From Paraburkholderia phosphatilytica (GTDB lineage: Bacteria; Pseudomonadota; Gammaproteobacteria; Burkholderiales; Burkholderiaceae), in the NCBI RefSeq assembly GCF_003443895.1, contig NZ_QQOA01000037.1:1-64000 (forward strand): 64,000 bases of DNA, read 5' to 3'. This document shows, piece by piece, positions 41,000 through 50,396 of the stretch. The notes below the pieces were generated by a model. That model was not told the DNA's origin. It saw nothing but the letters and a program-made list of their open reading frames with translations, and did not search any database. The position numbers and the translations under genes are program-made. The stretch's first letter is position 1. The number at the start of each line of letters is the position of its first letter.

Positions 41000-41957
41000 A
41001 GTGTTCTCCGTTGGTGATCGACACCGCCGAACGCGTCACGGCGTCCTGACGAAGCCAGTCGATCAGGCCGTCGATGGCCGGGGTAATCGTGCGGCCATGG
41101 GGTACGACGATGAAATACGCGTCGCTGGTCTTGAACGATGCGACCGGCAGCCGCACGAGTTCGCCCGAAGCCAGCAGGTCCTGCACGAGCCGCCCCCAGC
41201 CGAGCGCGACGCCTTGTCCAAAGCGCGCGGCCTCGATCGCATCGGTGTAGAGGCTCGAACGGAACGCGTAGTGCAGCTTCGGGGGCCGGTAGCCGACCGC
41301 GCGAAACCACGCGTCCCAGCCCATCCATCCTTCGGACGTGGAATCCGACTCCACCAGCGCGCTTTGCGCCAGCTCGGCCACGGAAGCGGGCACGCCGTGC
41401 GCCTGCAGCCAGCGCGGCGAGCAGACCGGAAACACCTCTTCGTCGAACAGCAGCGTCGCGGTACCGTCGCTCCACTGCCCATTGCCGAAACGCACCGCGA
41501 CGTCGATTTCCTTGTGGCGCAGATCCGCCGTAAACATCTGCGTCGACAGACGCAGCTGCAGGTTCGGTTGAGACTGCTTCAGCGTCGCGAGCCGGGGCAG
41601 CAGGCGGAAATGCGAGAAGCCGGCCGTCGCGGCCAGCACCAGCTCCTGCTCTTCGGTCCCGCTCGCGAGGCGATCGAACGTGCCCGCGATCTTCTGCATC
41701 GATTCCGCGACGACGACATAGAGCGCCTCGCCCTCGCCCGTCAGGGAGATGGACCGATGCAGCCGGTGAAACAGGCGCACGCCGAGCGTCTCTTCCAGAA
41801 AGCGGACCTGCCGGCTCACCGCGGCCTGCGTGACGCCGAGCTCGTTTGCCGCAAGCGTGAAGCTGCCAAGGCGCGCGACGGCCTCGAATTCGACCAGCGC
41901 CGTCATCGACGGAATCAGCCGGCGGTAGCCTTTGGTTCGGGCGGGAATCCCTTTCAT
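40989..41957 (-). CDS. LysR-family transcriptional regulator (GcvA-like)
   Basis: A 322-residue LysR protein. The winged helix is at ~15-75 (FEAVARLGSFTLAANELGVT, AAVSRQVRFLEETLGVRLFH) and the effector-binding domain at ~105-310. The N-terminus and recognition helix fit the GcvA branch (glycine cleavage regulator), fitting a glycine/betaine locus. The start ATG overlaps the stop of the GlxA-type gene by 4 bp, and its own stop overlaps the cupin start, so three regulators and the cupin are read as a coupled string. Confidence 0.88.
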   Translation of the reverse strand: MKGIPARTKGYRRLIPSMTALVEFEAVARLGSFTLAANELGVTQAAVSRQVRFLEETLGVRLFHRLHRSISLTGEGEALYVVVAESMQKIAGTFDRLASGTEEQELVLAATAGFSHFRLLPRLATLKQSQPNLQLRLSTQMFTADLRHKEIDVAVRFGNGQWSDGTATLLFDEEVFPVCSPRWLQAHGVPASVAELAQSALVESDSTSEGWMGWDAWFRAVGYRPPKLHYAFRSSLYTDAIEAARFGQGVALGWGRLVQDLLASGELVRLPVASFKTSDAYFIVVPHGRTITPAIDGLIDWLRQDAVTRSAVSITNGEHCDE

Positions 41958-42970
41958 TGCATCGCCACCCGTTCCGGCTCGACGAGCGGCGGTCGCGCCG
42001 TCCGGTACACGTTGGGCGACTCGCCGAATGCCTTGCGGAATTCGCGGCCCAGATGCGACGCATCCGCGAAGCCGCAGGACGTCGCGATGTCCGCCACCGT
42101 GCGGTCCGAACTCGTCAGCAGCCACGACGCCATCCGGATGCGGATCTGCCGGCCATACGCGTGCGGCGACTTGCCGGTCTCCGCGGCGAACAGCCGCTCG
42201 AGCTGCCGCACGGACATTTCCACGCGATGCGCGAGTTCCGCGAGGCTCAACGGATGGCCGATATGCTGCTCCATCAGCAGGATCGCGCGCCGCACCTTCG
42301 GGTGTGTGGCCGGTTCGAGTCCAGGCGGATGCGGCTGCGGCGCGTTGCCCTTCTGCGCATCGTCGACCAGCAGAATGCGCAGCGCCTTCTGCACGATCGT
42401 GGCTTCCACGTGCCGCAACAGGATCGCGGCCGCAACGTCGATCGATGCGCGTCCGCCCGAGCAGGTGATCCGCCGCCGGTCGATCACGAACAGACGGTCG
42501 GCGATCAGGTTGCGCTCGTCGACGCCCGGAAAGCGCTCGACGAAGTCCCAGTAGTGGAACCAGCTCACGCACATCCGGTAGCCGTCCATCACTTCGGCGC
42601 GCATCAGCGCGAACACGCCGGTGCAGATGCCGACGAGCGTGGCCGAGGTTTCCGCCGCGGCGCGGATGAACTTCAGTGTCGCCGCGCTCGCCGACGGCCC
42701 CGAGTGCAGCAGGCCGCCCACCACCACCACGTAATCGAACGTGCCGGCGTCTTCGAAGGTCGTCCACGGCGTGACCTGGATGCCGCAACTGGCGCGCACG
42801 GGCACCAGCGATTCGCCGATGATCGTCCACGAACAGCGCACGGGGCGGCTCATGTCGCCTTCGTCGCTCGCGAGCCGCAACAGGTCGACGAAACCCGAGA
42901 ACGCGGTCAGCGTGAAGTTGGGCAGCAGCACGATGCCAAAGCGAAGCTGCCGCGTGGCGCCAGAGGTCAT
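41954..42970 (-). CDS. GlxA-family (DJ-1/PfpI plus AraC HTH) transcriptional regulator
   Basis: A 338-residue regulator. The N-terminal class I glutamine amidotransferase-like domain (~8-185) carries GICTGVFALMRAEVMDGYRM around the nucleophile elbow. The C-terminal AraC helix-turn-helix domain (~235-325) has LSLAELAHRVEMSVRQLERL and VADIATSCGFADASHLGREF. This architecture matches GbdR, CdhR and ArgR-type activators of glycine betaine, carnitine and arginine catabolism. It overlaps LysR genes by 4 bp at both ends. Given proVWX, glyA and a GbcA-type oxygenase nearby, a GbdR-like role is the leading guess. Confidence 0.88.
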   Translation of the reverse strand: MTSGATRQLRFGIVLLPNFTLTAFSGFVDLLRLASDEGDMSRPVRCSWTIIGESLVPVRASCGIQVTPWTTFEDAGTFDYVVVVGGLLHSGPSASAATLKFIRAAAETSATLVGICTGVFALMRAEVMDGYRMCVSWFHYWDFVERFPGVDERNLIADRLFVIDRRRITCSGGRASIDVAAAILLRHVEATIVQKALRILLVDDAQKGNAPQPHPPGLEPATHPKVRRAILLMEQHIGHPLSLAELAHRVEMSVRQLERLFAAETGKSPHAYGRQIRIRMASWLLTSSDRTVADIATSCGFADASHLGREFRKAFGESPNVYRTARPPLVEPERVAMQ

Positions 42971-43968
42971 CGCGCGACTTCGGCTTCGACGCCGTGCCAC
43001 TCGCGCATCATCGCGCCCACCTCTTCGCCGAGCCACTCGCGAAACTGCTCGTACTCCGGCCGCAGCCGCGCATTCTTGTGCGTGATCAGATAGTGATGGC
43101 GGTCCTGGAACACGAGCGCGTCCTGCACCGGCCGCACCAGCAGCCCCTGTTCGACCTGCCGGTGCACGAGGTGATGCCAGCCGAGCAGCGTGCCTTCGCC
43201 GGCTTCGGCCTGCGCGACGAGCAGCCGGTAGTCGTTGCTCTCCAGGTGCTCGTTTTCCACCAGACGGTCGGAACCGTCGCCTTGCTGAAACCAGTTTCGC
43301 CACACGCGCCAGTCGACGTGTTCGCAGACCTGCGCGCGCCCGAGCAGCGACAGGTTCAGCGTGGGGTGCGAAAGCAGGTCGAGCGGCTTGAGCGGCCGGT
43401 TATGGAAATGATGCTCGTGAAACGACCGGCTGCAGACCGGATACACGACGTCGTGAAAGAGCGGCTCGACTTCGTACTCCGGCTCGCGCGGCGGATTCTT
43501 CGTGATGATGACGTCGGGCTCCATCATGTCGTCGAGCTCCATGAAGTGCTCGGTCACCATCACGTGCAGCCGCAGATCGGGAAAGCGCTTACGCAACGAA
43601 GGCAGCCGGAACGACAGCCACAGCGCGGAAAACGTGTGCGATACGCAGATCGTCAACGCATGCTTGTCGGAGCGGCGCACCGCCTCGGCAGCCTCCGCGA
43701 TGTTCATGATCGACAGATACGACGCGTTGTAGAGAATGCGCCCCGCATCGGTCAACGCGATGTGCCGGCCCGTGCGCTCGAACAGCGCGACGTCCAGCGA
43801 ATCTTCGAGCTCCTTGATCTGCCGGCTGATCGCGGCCTGTGTCACGCACAGCACCTCGGCGGCCTGCGTGAAGCTCTCGTAGCGCGCCGCCGTGACGAAG
43901 CAGCGCAGCGCGCGCAGCGACGGCATCTGCGCGAGCAACCGGTCGGCAAACATCTGTTTTTTCTGCAT
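42967..43968 (-). CDS. LysR-family transcriptional regulator
   Basis: A 333-residue LysR regulator. The helix-turn-helix is at ~16-75 (FVTAARYESFTQAAEVLCVT, AAISRQIKELEDSLDVALFE), followed by the substrate-binding domain to ~310. ATG 43968 has AAAGGTGA upstream; a GTG lies three codons earlier. It is first of three coupled regulators and sits 175 bp downstream of the aldehyde dehydrogenase on the same strand. Its inducer is unknown; a substrate or intermediate of the amine pathway is likely. Confidence 0.88.
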   Translation of the reverse strand: MQKKQMFADRLLAQMPSLRALRCFVTAARYESFTQAAEVLCVTQAAISRQIKELEDSLDVALFERTGRHIALTDAGRILYNASYLSIMNIAEAAEAVRRSDKHALTICVSHTFSALWLSFRLPSLRKRFPDLRLHVMVTEHFMELDDMMEPDVIITKNPPREPEYEVEPLFHDVVYPVCSRSFHEHHFHNRPLKPLDLLSHPTLNLSLLGRAQVCEHVDWRVWRNWFQQGDGSDRLVENEHLESNDYRLLVAQAEAGEGTLLGWHHLVHRQVEQGLLVRPVQDALVFQDRHHYLITHKNARLRPEYEQFREWLGEEVGAMMREWHGVEAEVAR

Positions 43969-43999
43969 GACTATCACCTTTCAGGCGGGCAACGCGAGC

Positions 44000-44015
44000 G
44001 GGCTCCGAAGAGCCC
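44000..44015. terminator. Hairpin between aldehyde dehydrogenase and LysR gene
   Basis: GGGCTC, loop CGAA (TTCG on the minus strand), GAGCCC: a compact 6-bp stem with a stable tetraloop when read as minus-strand RNA. It lies 129 bp after the aldehyde dehydrogenase stop. There is no T-tract; it may attenuate read-through into the regulator string. Confidence 0.35.
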
Positions 44016-44143
44016 GTCTTGCAAACTGCATCGCTGCGCGAACACCAGGGTATCGTGCAACGGCACGAACCCCTCAGACAAAATAGTGTGCGAGCCTCAC
44101 TCCTGAATGGCAAGCGCGGCCAACCCGAGGTCGCGGAGCGGCA

Positions 44144-45637
44144 TCAATCGAGCTTCAGCCACGTGGTCTTCAGTTCGCAATACTGGTCGTGCGCATAGAT
44201 CGATTTATCGCGGCCGCCGAAACCGGACTGCTTGAAGCCGCCGAACGGCGTCGACAGATCGCCCTCACCGAAGCAGTTCACCGTGACCGTGCCCGCGCGA
44301 ATGCGCGCCGCGATCTTGTGCGCGTGATTCACGTTGTCCGTCCACAGCGAGGCAGCGAGGCCGTAGCAGGTATCGTTGGCGATCCGCACCGCGTCTTCCA
44401 CGTCGTCGTATTCGATGAAGCAGACCACCGGGCCGAACACTTCCTCGCGCGCGATCGTCATCTCGGGCGTCACGTTGTCGAAGATGGTCGGCTCGACAAA
44501 CCAGCCGCCCGTTTCGGCGAGCGTCGCCTGGCCGCCGCACACCACGCGCGCGCCTTCCGCTTTCGCTTTCTCGATGTGCGCGAGCACCTTCCGGTAATGC
44601 GCCTCTTCGATCAACGAGCCGAGCTTCACGTTGGGGTCGAGCGGATCGCCGGTTTTCCAGCCTTCCAGCACCGCCTGCACCTTCTCCAGCAATTCGGCCT
44701 TCCTGCTGGCGGCCACGATGATACGCGACCCGGCGCTGCAGTTCTCGCCCATGTTCCAGAACGCCGCGGCCACCGCATTCTCCGCGACGGGATCGAGATT
44801 CGCGACGTCGGGCAGCACGATCTGCGGGTTCTTGCCGCCGCATTCCAGCACCACGCGCTTCAGGTTCGTATCCGCGGAATAGCGCAGGAAACGCTTGCCC
44901 GTTTCGGTCGAACCCGTGAACGCGACGAGGTCGACATCCGCGTGACAGCCGATCGCCTGACCGGCGCCTTCGCCAAAACCGGTGACGACACTGAACACGC
45001 CCGCGGGCACACCAGCTTCGAGCGCGAGATCGGCGATGCGCAGCGTGGACAGCGACGTTTGCTCGGCCGGCTTGACGATCACGCTATTGCCGACCGACAG
45101 CGCCGGGCCGATTTTCCATGCCAGCATCAGCGCCGGAAAATTCCAAGGCAGCACGGCGCCCACCACGCCGATCGGTTCGCGCGTGATCATGCTCACCACG
45201 CTCGGGCCCGATGGCGACAGCGCGTCGTAGCGCTTGTCGGTGGCTTCCGCATGCCAGCGGATGCACGCCGCCGATTCGGGAATATCCAGACCCAGGCATT
45301 CGCTGATCGGCTTGCCCGCTTCGAGCGCTTCGAGCAGCGCGAGTTCGTCGGTGTGTTCGTCGATCAGCTGCGCGAGCCGCAGCAGCACGGCTTTGCGCTG
45401 CGCGGGCGCGGCCTTCGACCACACGCCGCTTTCGAATGCATCACGCGCCGCGGTCACGGCGCGGTCCACGTCTTTCGCGTCGCACTTCGCGATGTCGGCG
45501 AGCACCTTGCCGGTCGACGGATTGAGCGTGCGAAACGTTTCATTCGAAGCCGCCGCGGTGCGCTCGCCGGCGATGAAGGCCCGGCCATCCAGCGACAGCG
45601 CGTCCGCTTTGCGTTTCCATTCCTGATAGGTCGTCAT
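44144..45637 (-). CDS. NAD(P)-dependent aldehyde dehydrogenase (PuuC-like)
   Basis: A 497-residue ALDH with the usual full length. The catalytic cysteine is in MGENCSAGSR (near 300) and the general base in LECGGKNPQ (near 265). The nucleotide-binding stretch is VLPWNFPALMLAWKIGPALS (near 165), and FGGFKQSGFGGRDKS is near the C-terminus. It is closest in pattern to gamma-glutamyl-gamma-aminobutyraldehyde dehydrogenase (PuuC) and related amino-aldehyde dehydrogenases. It lies 17 bp after the FAD amine oxidase, whose aldehyde product it probably oxidises to the acid. Confidence 0.88.
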   Translation of the reverse strand: MTTYQEWKRKADALSLDGRAFIAGERTAAASNETFRTLNPSTGKVLADIAKCDAKDVDRAVTAARDAFESGVWSKAAPAQRKAVLLRLAQLIDEHTDELALLEALEAGKPISECLGLDIPESAACIRWHAEATDKRYDALSPSGPSVVSMITREPIGVVGAVLPWNFPALMLAWKIGPALSVGNSVIVKPAEQTSLSTLRIADLALEAGVPAGVFSVVTGFGEGAGQAIGCHADVDLVAFTGSTETGKRFLRYSADTNLKRVVLECGGKNPQIVLPDVANLDPVAENAVAAAFWNMGENCSAGSRIIVAASRKAELLEKVQAVLEGWKTGDPLDPNVKLGSLIEEAHYRKVLAHIEKAKAEGARVVCGGQATLAETGGWFVEPTIFDNVTPEMTIAREEVFGPVVCFIEYDDVEDAVRIANDTCYGLAASLWTDNVNHAHKIAARIRAGTVTVNCFGEGDLSTPFGGFKQSGFGGRDKSIYAHDQYCELKTTWLKLD

Positions 45638-45654
45638 GGTCGTGTCCTCAAAAA

Positions 45655-46986
45655 TTAAAGCTCGGCTCCTGCCGTGAATTCCTTGACCCAGATCGCCGCG
45701 GAGACGGCGATATCGGCGATCGGACGCACAGGCAGCGAACGCGGATGCGGTTGATTCAACAGCTGGCGAACGAGGTCGTTCGACTCGCCGAGCGCATATT
45801 CGGCGATCAGCTTGCCGGCGGCGGACCCTCGGCTGAGACCGAGTCCGTTGCAGCCCATCGCTTCGTAAACACCATCGTCCCGGCGCCCGAACAGCGCGCC
45901 GTTATTGGCCGACAGGCACAGCGGACCGCCCCACGTGTATTCCAGTTCGACGCCCTTCAGCATCGGGAAGCGCCGGTCGAACGAACGTTGATGCAGGCGC
46001 TTCGCGTTCGCCAGGTCGGACTCGGAGACTTCGAGGCTCGGCCGGAACGCGAAGTGATTGCGCACGCAGATGCGATCCGTGCCGAGCCGGCGCACGGTGG
46101 AGCCCATCGGGTCCGCCGGAATCAGCGCCCACGAACGCGTACCGCCGAGGCGGCGGATTTCGTCCTGATTCATCACGCGCGTCATCGACGCGAACGTGTA
46201 GACCGGCAACAGCCCGTTCGGATGACCGCCGAAGGTCGCGCCGTACGCGTTCGTGCACAGCACCACCTGTTTCGCCAGAATCCGGCCCGCGGCGAACTCC
46301 AGCACGTTCACGCCGCCGCGCTGATCGATCTTGCGAACCGCGCTCAGCTCGAACACCTTCACATTCGAAGGCAACGTCGCCGCGAGACCGCGCATCAGCG
46401 CGGCGGGCTGCACGGTGCTGCAACCGGGCGTGAAGAGCGCGCCTTCATAAAAGCTCGTGCCCGTCACCTTGCCGATCGCGGCTTCGTCGAGCCATTCGAA
46501 CGGCTCGTCGATGCGGCTCAGTCCATCTGCGAAATGCGCCAGCGCGGTATGGCCTTTCTTGTTCACCGACGCATGAAACTTGCCGTCGTCGCGCCAGTCG
46601 CATTCGATGCCATGCTGACGCACGGCCGAGCGCACGTAATCGATGCCATGACGTTGCAGCCGCACGTCGGCCTTGTCCGCTTCCACGCTGCGCGAATAGC
46701 TTTCGCTGCTGATGTCGTGCGGCAGGTCGACGAAGAAGCCGGAATTGCGCCCGGCGGTGGTGCGCCCGATCCGGTCCGCCTCGACCAGCGCGATCGATGC
46801 ATCGGGCGCGAGTTCCGCCAGACGGCGCGCGGCGCACAGCCCGGTAATGCCGCCGCCGATCACGACCCAGTCATAACTGCGTTCGGACGACACCGTCTGC
46901 GCCGGCGGCGCCGGCGGCAAGCTTTCCCACCACCCGTTCACGCCGTCAGGGGCGGGAAACCGCACGAATTCCAGTTTCGAGGTCAT
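45655..46986 (-). CDS. FAD-dependent amine oxidoreductase (DAO family, PuuB/OrdL-like)
   Basis: A 443-residue D-amino-acid-oxidase-fold flavoprotein. The dinucleotide-binding motif is YDWVVIGGGITGLCAARRLA near residue 40, and the C-terminal flavin contact is GCNGLGLSRGSAAGKLIAEY near 390. The subgroup includes gamma-glutamylputrescine oxidase and N-methyl amino acid oxidases, releasing amine or formaldehyde and hydrogen peroxide. It sits between the DapA-family gene (12 bp) and aldehyde dehydrogenase (17 bp) in the same operon. The exact substrate, a secondary or N-methylated amine, is inferred. Confidence 0.85.
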   Translation of the reverse strand: MTSKLEFVRFPAPDGVNGWWESLPPAPPAQTVSSERSYDWVVIGGGITGLCAARRLAELAPDASIALVEADRIGRTTAGRNSGFFVDLPHDISSESYSRSVEADKADVRLQRHGIDYVRSAVRQHGIECDWRDDGKFHASVNKKGHTALAHFADGLSRIDEPFEWLDEAAIGKVTGTSFYEGALFTPGCSTVQPAALMRGLAATLPSNVKVFELSAVRKIDQRGGVNVLEFAAGRILAKQVVLCTNAYGATFGGHPNGLLPVYTFASMTRVMNQDEIRRLGGTRSWALIPADPMGSTVRRLGTDRICVRNHFAFRPSLEVSESDLANAKRLHQRSFDRRFPMLKGVELEYTWGGPLCLSANNGALFGRRDDGVYEAMGCNGLGLSRGSAAGKLIAEYALGESNDLVRQLLNQPHPRSLPVRPIADIAVSAAIWVKEFTAGAEL

Positions 46987-46998
46987 ACGAGTGCGGGT

Positions 46999-47886
46999 TT
47001 AGTTGGCGTTGCGCAGCAGAGGCTTGACGATTTTCGCGAAGGCGCTGCGTTCGTCGTCCGTGAGTGTGCCGAGCGGCGCGCGTGCATTGCCGACCGGAGT
47101 GCCCGCCAGTTCGCAGCCGTAGCGCACGTACTGGATGAATTTGCCGCTGCGCTCCAGCAGTTCGAGCACGGGCAGCAGCTGCGCCATCAGCGCGCGGCCC
47201 TTCACGAAATCGTGCTGCTTCACGCACGCGTCGAGCAGCGCGGTATGCGCTTCCGGCAGGAAGTTCGACGCACCCGCCACCCAGCTCTTCACGCCCCACA
47301 CGAAGAATTCGAGCGCCTGGTCATCCATGCCGCAGCTCAGCAGCAGACGGTCGCGGAAATGCGTGGCCAGATGATGCAGATGCGCGATATCGCCGGTGCT
47401 TTCCTTCATCGAGATGAAATTCGGCCGCTCGAGCAGCTTTTCGAGCACGGCGTCGCTGATGTCGGTTCCCGTGCGCGCCGGGAAGTTGTACAGCATGATC
47501 GGCATGCCGAGGCTGTCGTCCACCTTCAGCAGGTGCTCGAGCAGTTCGTCCTGCGTCGGCTGCGCGTAATACGGCGCGGCGACCAGCAGCGCGTTGAGCC
47601 CCGCTTTTTTCGCTTCCTGACCGAGGCGGATCACGTCTTTCGTCGTGGTCGCGTTGATGCCCGCGGTCAGATAGGTCTTGCCGCCGGCTGCCTCCGCCAC
47701 CGTATGGAACGTCTTCACGCGCTCTTCGAAACTCAGCGCGTAGTACTCGCCCGTGGTGCCGCCCACGCCGAGCCCGGCCACCCGGCCCGCGAGATTCGCC
47801 GCGTGCCGGCCCAGCAATGCATGATCGATCTCGCCATCGGCGTCGAACGGCGTGACGAGCGGTGTGTGTACTCCCTCGAAGCTCAT
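46999..47886 (-). CDS. DapA-family (dihydrodipicolinate synthase-like) aldolase/dehydratase
   Basis: A 295-residue TIM-barrel class I aldolase. The Schiff-base lysine is in FISMKESTGD (near 162) and the conserved tyrosine in IMLYNFPARTG (near 135). The GGTTGEYYALSFEER phosphate/carboxylate loop is near 43. True DapA for lysine biosynthesis is normally elsewhere. In catabolic operons with a DAO oxidase and an ALDH this family includes 4-hydroxyproline-pathway deaminases and keto-sugar-acid aldolases, so a catabolic role is favoured. It follows glyA after 88 bp. Confidence 0.85.
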   Translation of the reverse strand: MSFEGVHTPLVTPFDADGEIDHALLGRHAANLAGRVAGLGVGGTTGEYYALSFEERVKTFHTVAEAAGGKTYLTAGINATTTKDVIRLGQEAKKAGLNALLVAAPYYAQPTQDELLEHLLKVDDSLGMPIMLYNFPARTGTDISDAVLEKLLERPNFISMKESTGDIAHLHHLATHFRDRLLLSCGMDDQALEFFVWGVKSWVAGASNFLPEAHTALLDACVKQHDFVKGRALMAQLLPVLELLERSGKFIQYVRYGCELAGTPVGNARAPLGTLTDDERSAFAKIVKPLLRNAN

Positions 47887-47974
47887 TTCGGTATCTCTCT
47901 TCAGTAGTCTTGAACAAGGCCTGATGAACCGCCTCTACTGGCGGTCCTTTCCGGCTTCCAGAAATCTGCGTGCG

Positions 47975-49270
47975 CTAGACGAGCGCCTCGCCGTGCGAGT
48001 AAATCGGGAACTGGCTGCACAGCTCGCGCACGCGGCTGCGAACGGTGCGCTCCACCTGTTCGTCGCCGTTGGGTTCGCGCTCCAGCGCGGACAACACCTC
48101 GAGAATCATTTCGCCGACCTGCTCGAACTGCGCCGTGCCGAAGCAGCGCGTCGTGCCGGCGGGCGTGCCGAGCCGGATGCCCGAAGTGACCGTCGGGCTC
48201 TCGGTATCGAACGGAATGCCGTTCTTGTTGCAGGTGATGCCCGCACGCTCCAGCGCCTTTTCGGCGTGGGTGCCCTTGAGGCCCTTCGCGCGCAGGTCGA
48301 CGAGCAGCAGATGGTTGTCGGTGCCGCCCGTGACGAGGCTCAGGCCGCCCGTCTGCAGCACGTCGCCGAGCGCCTGCGCGTTGCGCAGCACCTGGTCGAT
48401 ATAAGTCGTGAATTCCGGGCGCAGCGCTTCGCCGAACGCGACTGCCTTGCCGGCGATCACGTGCATCAGCGGGCCGCCCTGCAGGCCAGGGAACACCGCG
48501 GAATTGATCTTCTTCGCGATGTCGCCGTTATTGGTGAGGATGAAGCCGCCGCGCGGACCGCGCAGCGTCTTGTGCGTGGTCGACGTCACCACGTCCGCGA
48601 ACGGAACCGGGTTCGCGTGCTTGCCGGCCGCGACGATGCCGGCGATATGCGCCATGTCGACCATCAGCATCGCGCCGACGCTGTCCGCGATCTCGCGGAA
48701 CGCGGCGAAATCGAGCGCGCGCGGATACGCGGAATAGCCCGCGATGATCAGCTTCGGCTGGTGCTCTTTCGCGAGCCGGCGAACCTGGTCGTAGTCGATG
48801 CGATACGTCTGCGGGCTCACGCCGTACTGCACGGCGTTGAACCACTTGCCGGACAGCGCGGGACGGGCTCCGTGGGTGAGGTGGCCGCCGGCGTCGAGCG
48901 ACATGCCCATCACCGTGTCGCCCGGCTTCACGAGCGCGAGCATCACCGCGCCGTTCGCCTGCGCGCCGGAATGCGGCTGCACGTTCGCGTATTCGGCGTC
49001 GAACAGCGCCTTCACGCGATCGATGGCAAGCGCCTCGATCCGGTCGACGTGCTCGCAGCCGCCGTAATAGCGCTTGCCGGGATAGCCTTCGGCATACTTG
49101 TTGGTCAGGACCGTGCCCTGCGCTTCCATGACTGCGGCCGAGACGATGTTCTCGGACGCGATCAGTTCGATCTGGCTTTGCTGGCGTCGCAACTCCAGTG
49201 TGATCTCCGATGCGATGACGGGGTCATGGCTCTGGAGGGTTTCAGAAAAAAACCGCGAGTTCTCGTTCAC
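47975..49270 (-). CDS. glyA: Serine hydroxymethyltransferase
   Basis: A 431-residue GlyA, close to the usual ~415. The PLP lysine is in VVTSTTHKTLRGPRGGFIL (near 235). IELIASENIVS at the N-terminus and GYPGKRYYGGCEHVD near 63 are invariant family features. It interconverts glycine and serine using tetrahydrofolate one-carbon units. In glycine betaine catabolism it turns the final glycine and released formaldehyde-level carbons into serine, which fits its position between proX and the amine enzymes. GTG start with CGGAG upstream. It is likely a second, catabolic copy. Confidence 0.95.
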   Translation of the reverse strand: MNENSRFFSETLQSHDPVIASEITLELRRQQSQIELIASENIVSAAVMEAQGTVLTNKYAEGYPGKRYYGGCEHVDRIEALAIDRVKALFDAEYANVQPHSGAQANGAVMLALVKPGDTVMGMSLDAGGHLTHGARPALSGKWFNAVQYGVSPQTYRIDYDQVRRLAKEHQPKLIIAGYSAYPRALDFAAFREIADSVGAMLMVDMAHIAGIVAAGKHANPVPFADVVTSTTHKTLRGPRGGFILTNNGDIAKKINSAVFPGLQGGPLMHVIAGKAVAFGEALRPEFTTYIDQVLRNAQALGDVLQTGGLSLVTGGTDNHLLLVDLRAKGLKGTHAEKALERAGITCNKNGIPFDTESPTVTSGIRLGTPAGTTRCFGTAQFEQVGEMILEVLSALEREPNGDEQVERTVRSRVRELCSQFPIYSHGEALV

Positions 49271-49302
49271 TGGTCACTCCGGAAGTAACAACATTGATGC
49301 AG

Positions 49303-49314
49303 GTCTTGCAAGAC
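49303..49314. promoter_or_regulatory. 12-bp palindrome upstream of glyA
   Basis: GTCTTGCAAGAC is a perfect palindrome 33 bp before the glyA start codon, in the 120-bp gap between proX and glyA. It could be an operator for one of the local regulators or a small hairpin; there is no further support. Confidence 0.35.
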
Positions 49315-49390
49315 TGCGAAAATCGTCGGCGGCACGCGATGATCCGCGGCCGCCCTCGTACATACAACGCGTGTGCTACGGTCCTGCGAA

Positions 49391-50272
49391 TTACTGCTCG
49401 AGCCAGGCTTTCACCTTCTCCGGATGCGCGTCGACGAACTTCTTCGCCGCGGCCGCATAGTCGTTGGTCGAGTTGCCGTCGAATTCGACTGCTTCGACGT
49501 CGGAGAGCGTCAGCTTGAAGTGCTTGAAGAACTGGTCCGCGCGGGGGAACTTGCCGGCGAACTGCTTCGACGCGAACGCGTGCACCTGCTCTTCACCGCC
49601 GAGCGTGCCCTTCGGATCCTTCAGGTAGCGCATCTTCCATTTCTGCCAGAGCCAGTGCGGGCTCCACACCGTGGCGACCACCCACTGGTTCGACTGGTAC
49701 GCGCGCGAGATGGACGCGAGCATGCCGGCTTCGCTGGACGACTGCAGGTTGTAGCCGTTGAGGCCATACGCCTGGATGGTCTTTTCCGATGCCTGCATCA
49801 GGCCGCTGCCAGGACCGATGCCCTGGATGGTGCCGTTCAGCTTGCTCTTCACGTCCGGCTTGTTCAGATCCTCGATCGACGACAGCTGCGACTCCGGCAC
49901 ATAAGCAGGCACCGCCCAGCCGTTCTTGCCGCCGGTGTAGATGACGTTGACGTCATCCATCTGGTCCTTGTACTTCGCGTAGTACACCGCGTGCGTGACC
50001 GGCAGCCAGCCGCCGACCATGATGTCGAGATCGCCGCGCGCCACGCCCTGGTACTGGATGCCGATGTCGGCATAGGTGAACTTCACCGGCTGGTTCAGCT
50101 TCGTCTCGAGCACGTACTTCGCGATATTCGCCGTGGCAAGCACGTCGGCCCAGTCCGTCACGGCCATGTTCACCGGTTCCGCGGCGACCGCGGGACCTGC
50201 GGCGACGCCCAGTGCGACGAGTGTGGATAGACCGACCTTTGCCAGGAGCGACTTCAAAATTCCGGGTTTCAT
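49391..50272 (-). CDS. proX: Glycine betaine/choline-type ABC transporter substrate-binding protein ProX
   Basis: A 293-residue periplasmic binding protein of the OpuAC/ProX family. The signal peptide is at ~1-31, ending GPAVAAEP. Tryptophans suited to an aromatic cage for a quaternary ammonium lie in VTDWADVL, VGGWLPV, KNGWAVPAY and WSPHWLWQKW. AAGGAG precedes the ATG. It delivers betaine-like ligand to ProW/ProV. It is third gene of proVWX (124 bp after proW) and leads into glyA and amine catabolism, so uptake here may serve nutrition rather than only osmoprotection. Confidence 0.9.
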   Translation of the reverse strand: MKPGILKSLLAKVGLSTLVALGVAAGPAVAAEPVNMAVTDWADVLATANIAKYVLETKLNQPVKFTYADIGIQYQGVARGDLDIMVGGWLPVTHAVYYAKYKDQMDDVNVIYTGGKNGWAVPAYVPESQLSSIEDLNKPDVKSKLNGTIQGIGPGSGLMQASEKTIQAYGLNGYNLQSSSEAGMLASISRAYQSNQWVVATVWSPHWLWQKWKMRYLKDPKGTLGGEEQVHAFASKQFAGKFPRADQFFKHFKLTLSDVEAVEFDGNSTNDYAAAAKKFVDAHPEKVKAWLEQ

Positions 50273-50396
50273 GTAGTACTCCTTCTTTATAGATGAACTA
50301 TTCAACGATATGACGGATGCTGCTGTGTAGCGTATGGTCTCCCTACACTTCGGTACTTCAGGCGCCCGGGTTACGTTGAGTCCGGGCGCCGAACCA

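Noticed and set aside
45745..47907. A 720-codon plus-strand frame opposite the amine oxidase and DapA-family genes
   Set aside because: It is an Arg/Gln-rich shadow created by high GC at third positions; the real genes on the minus strand have full catalytic motifs.
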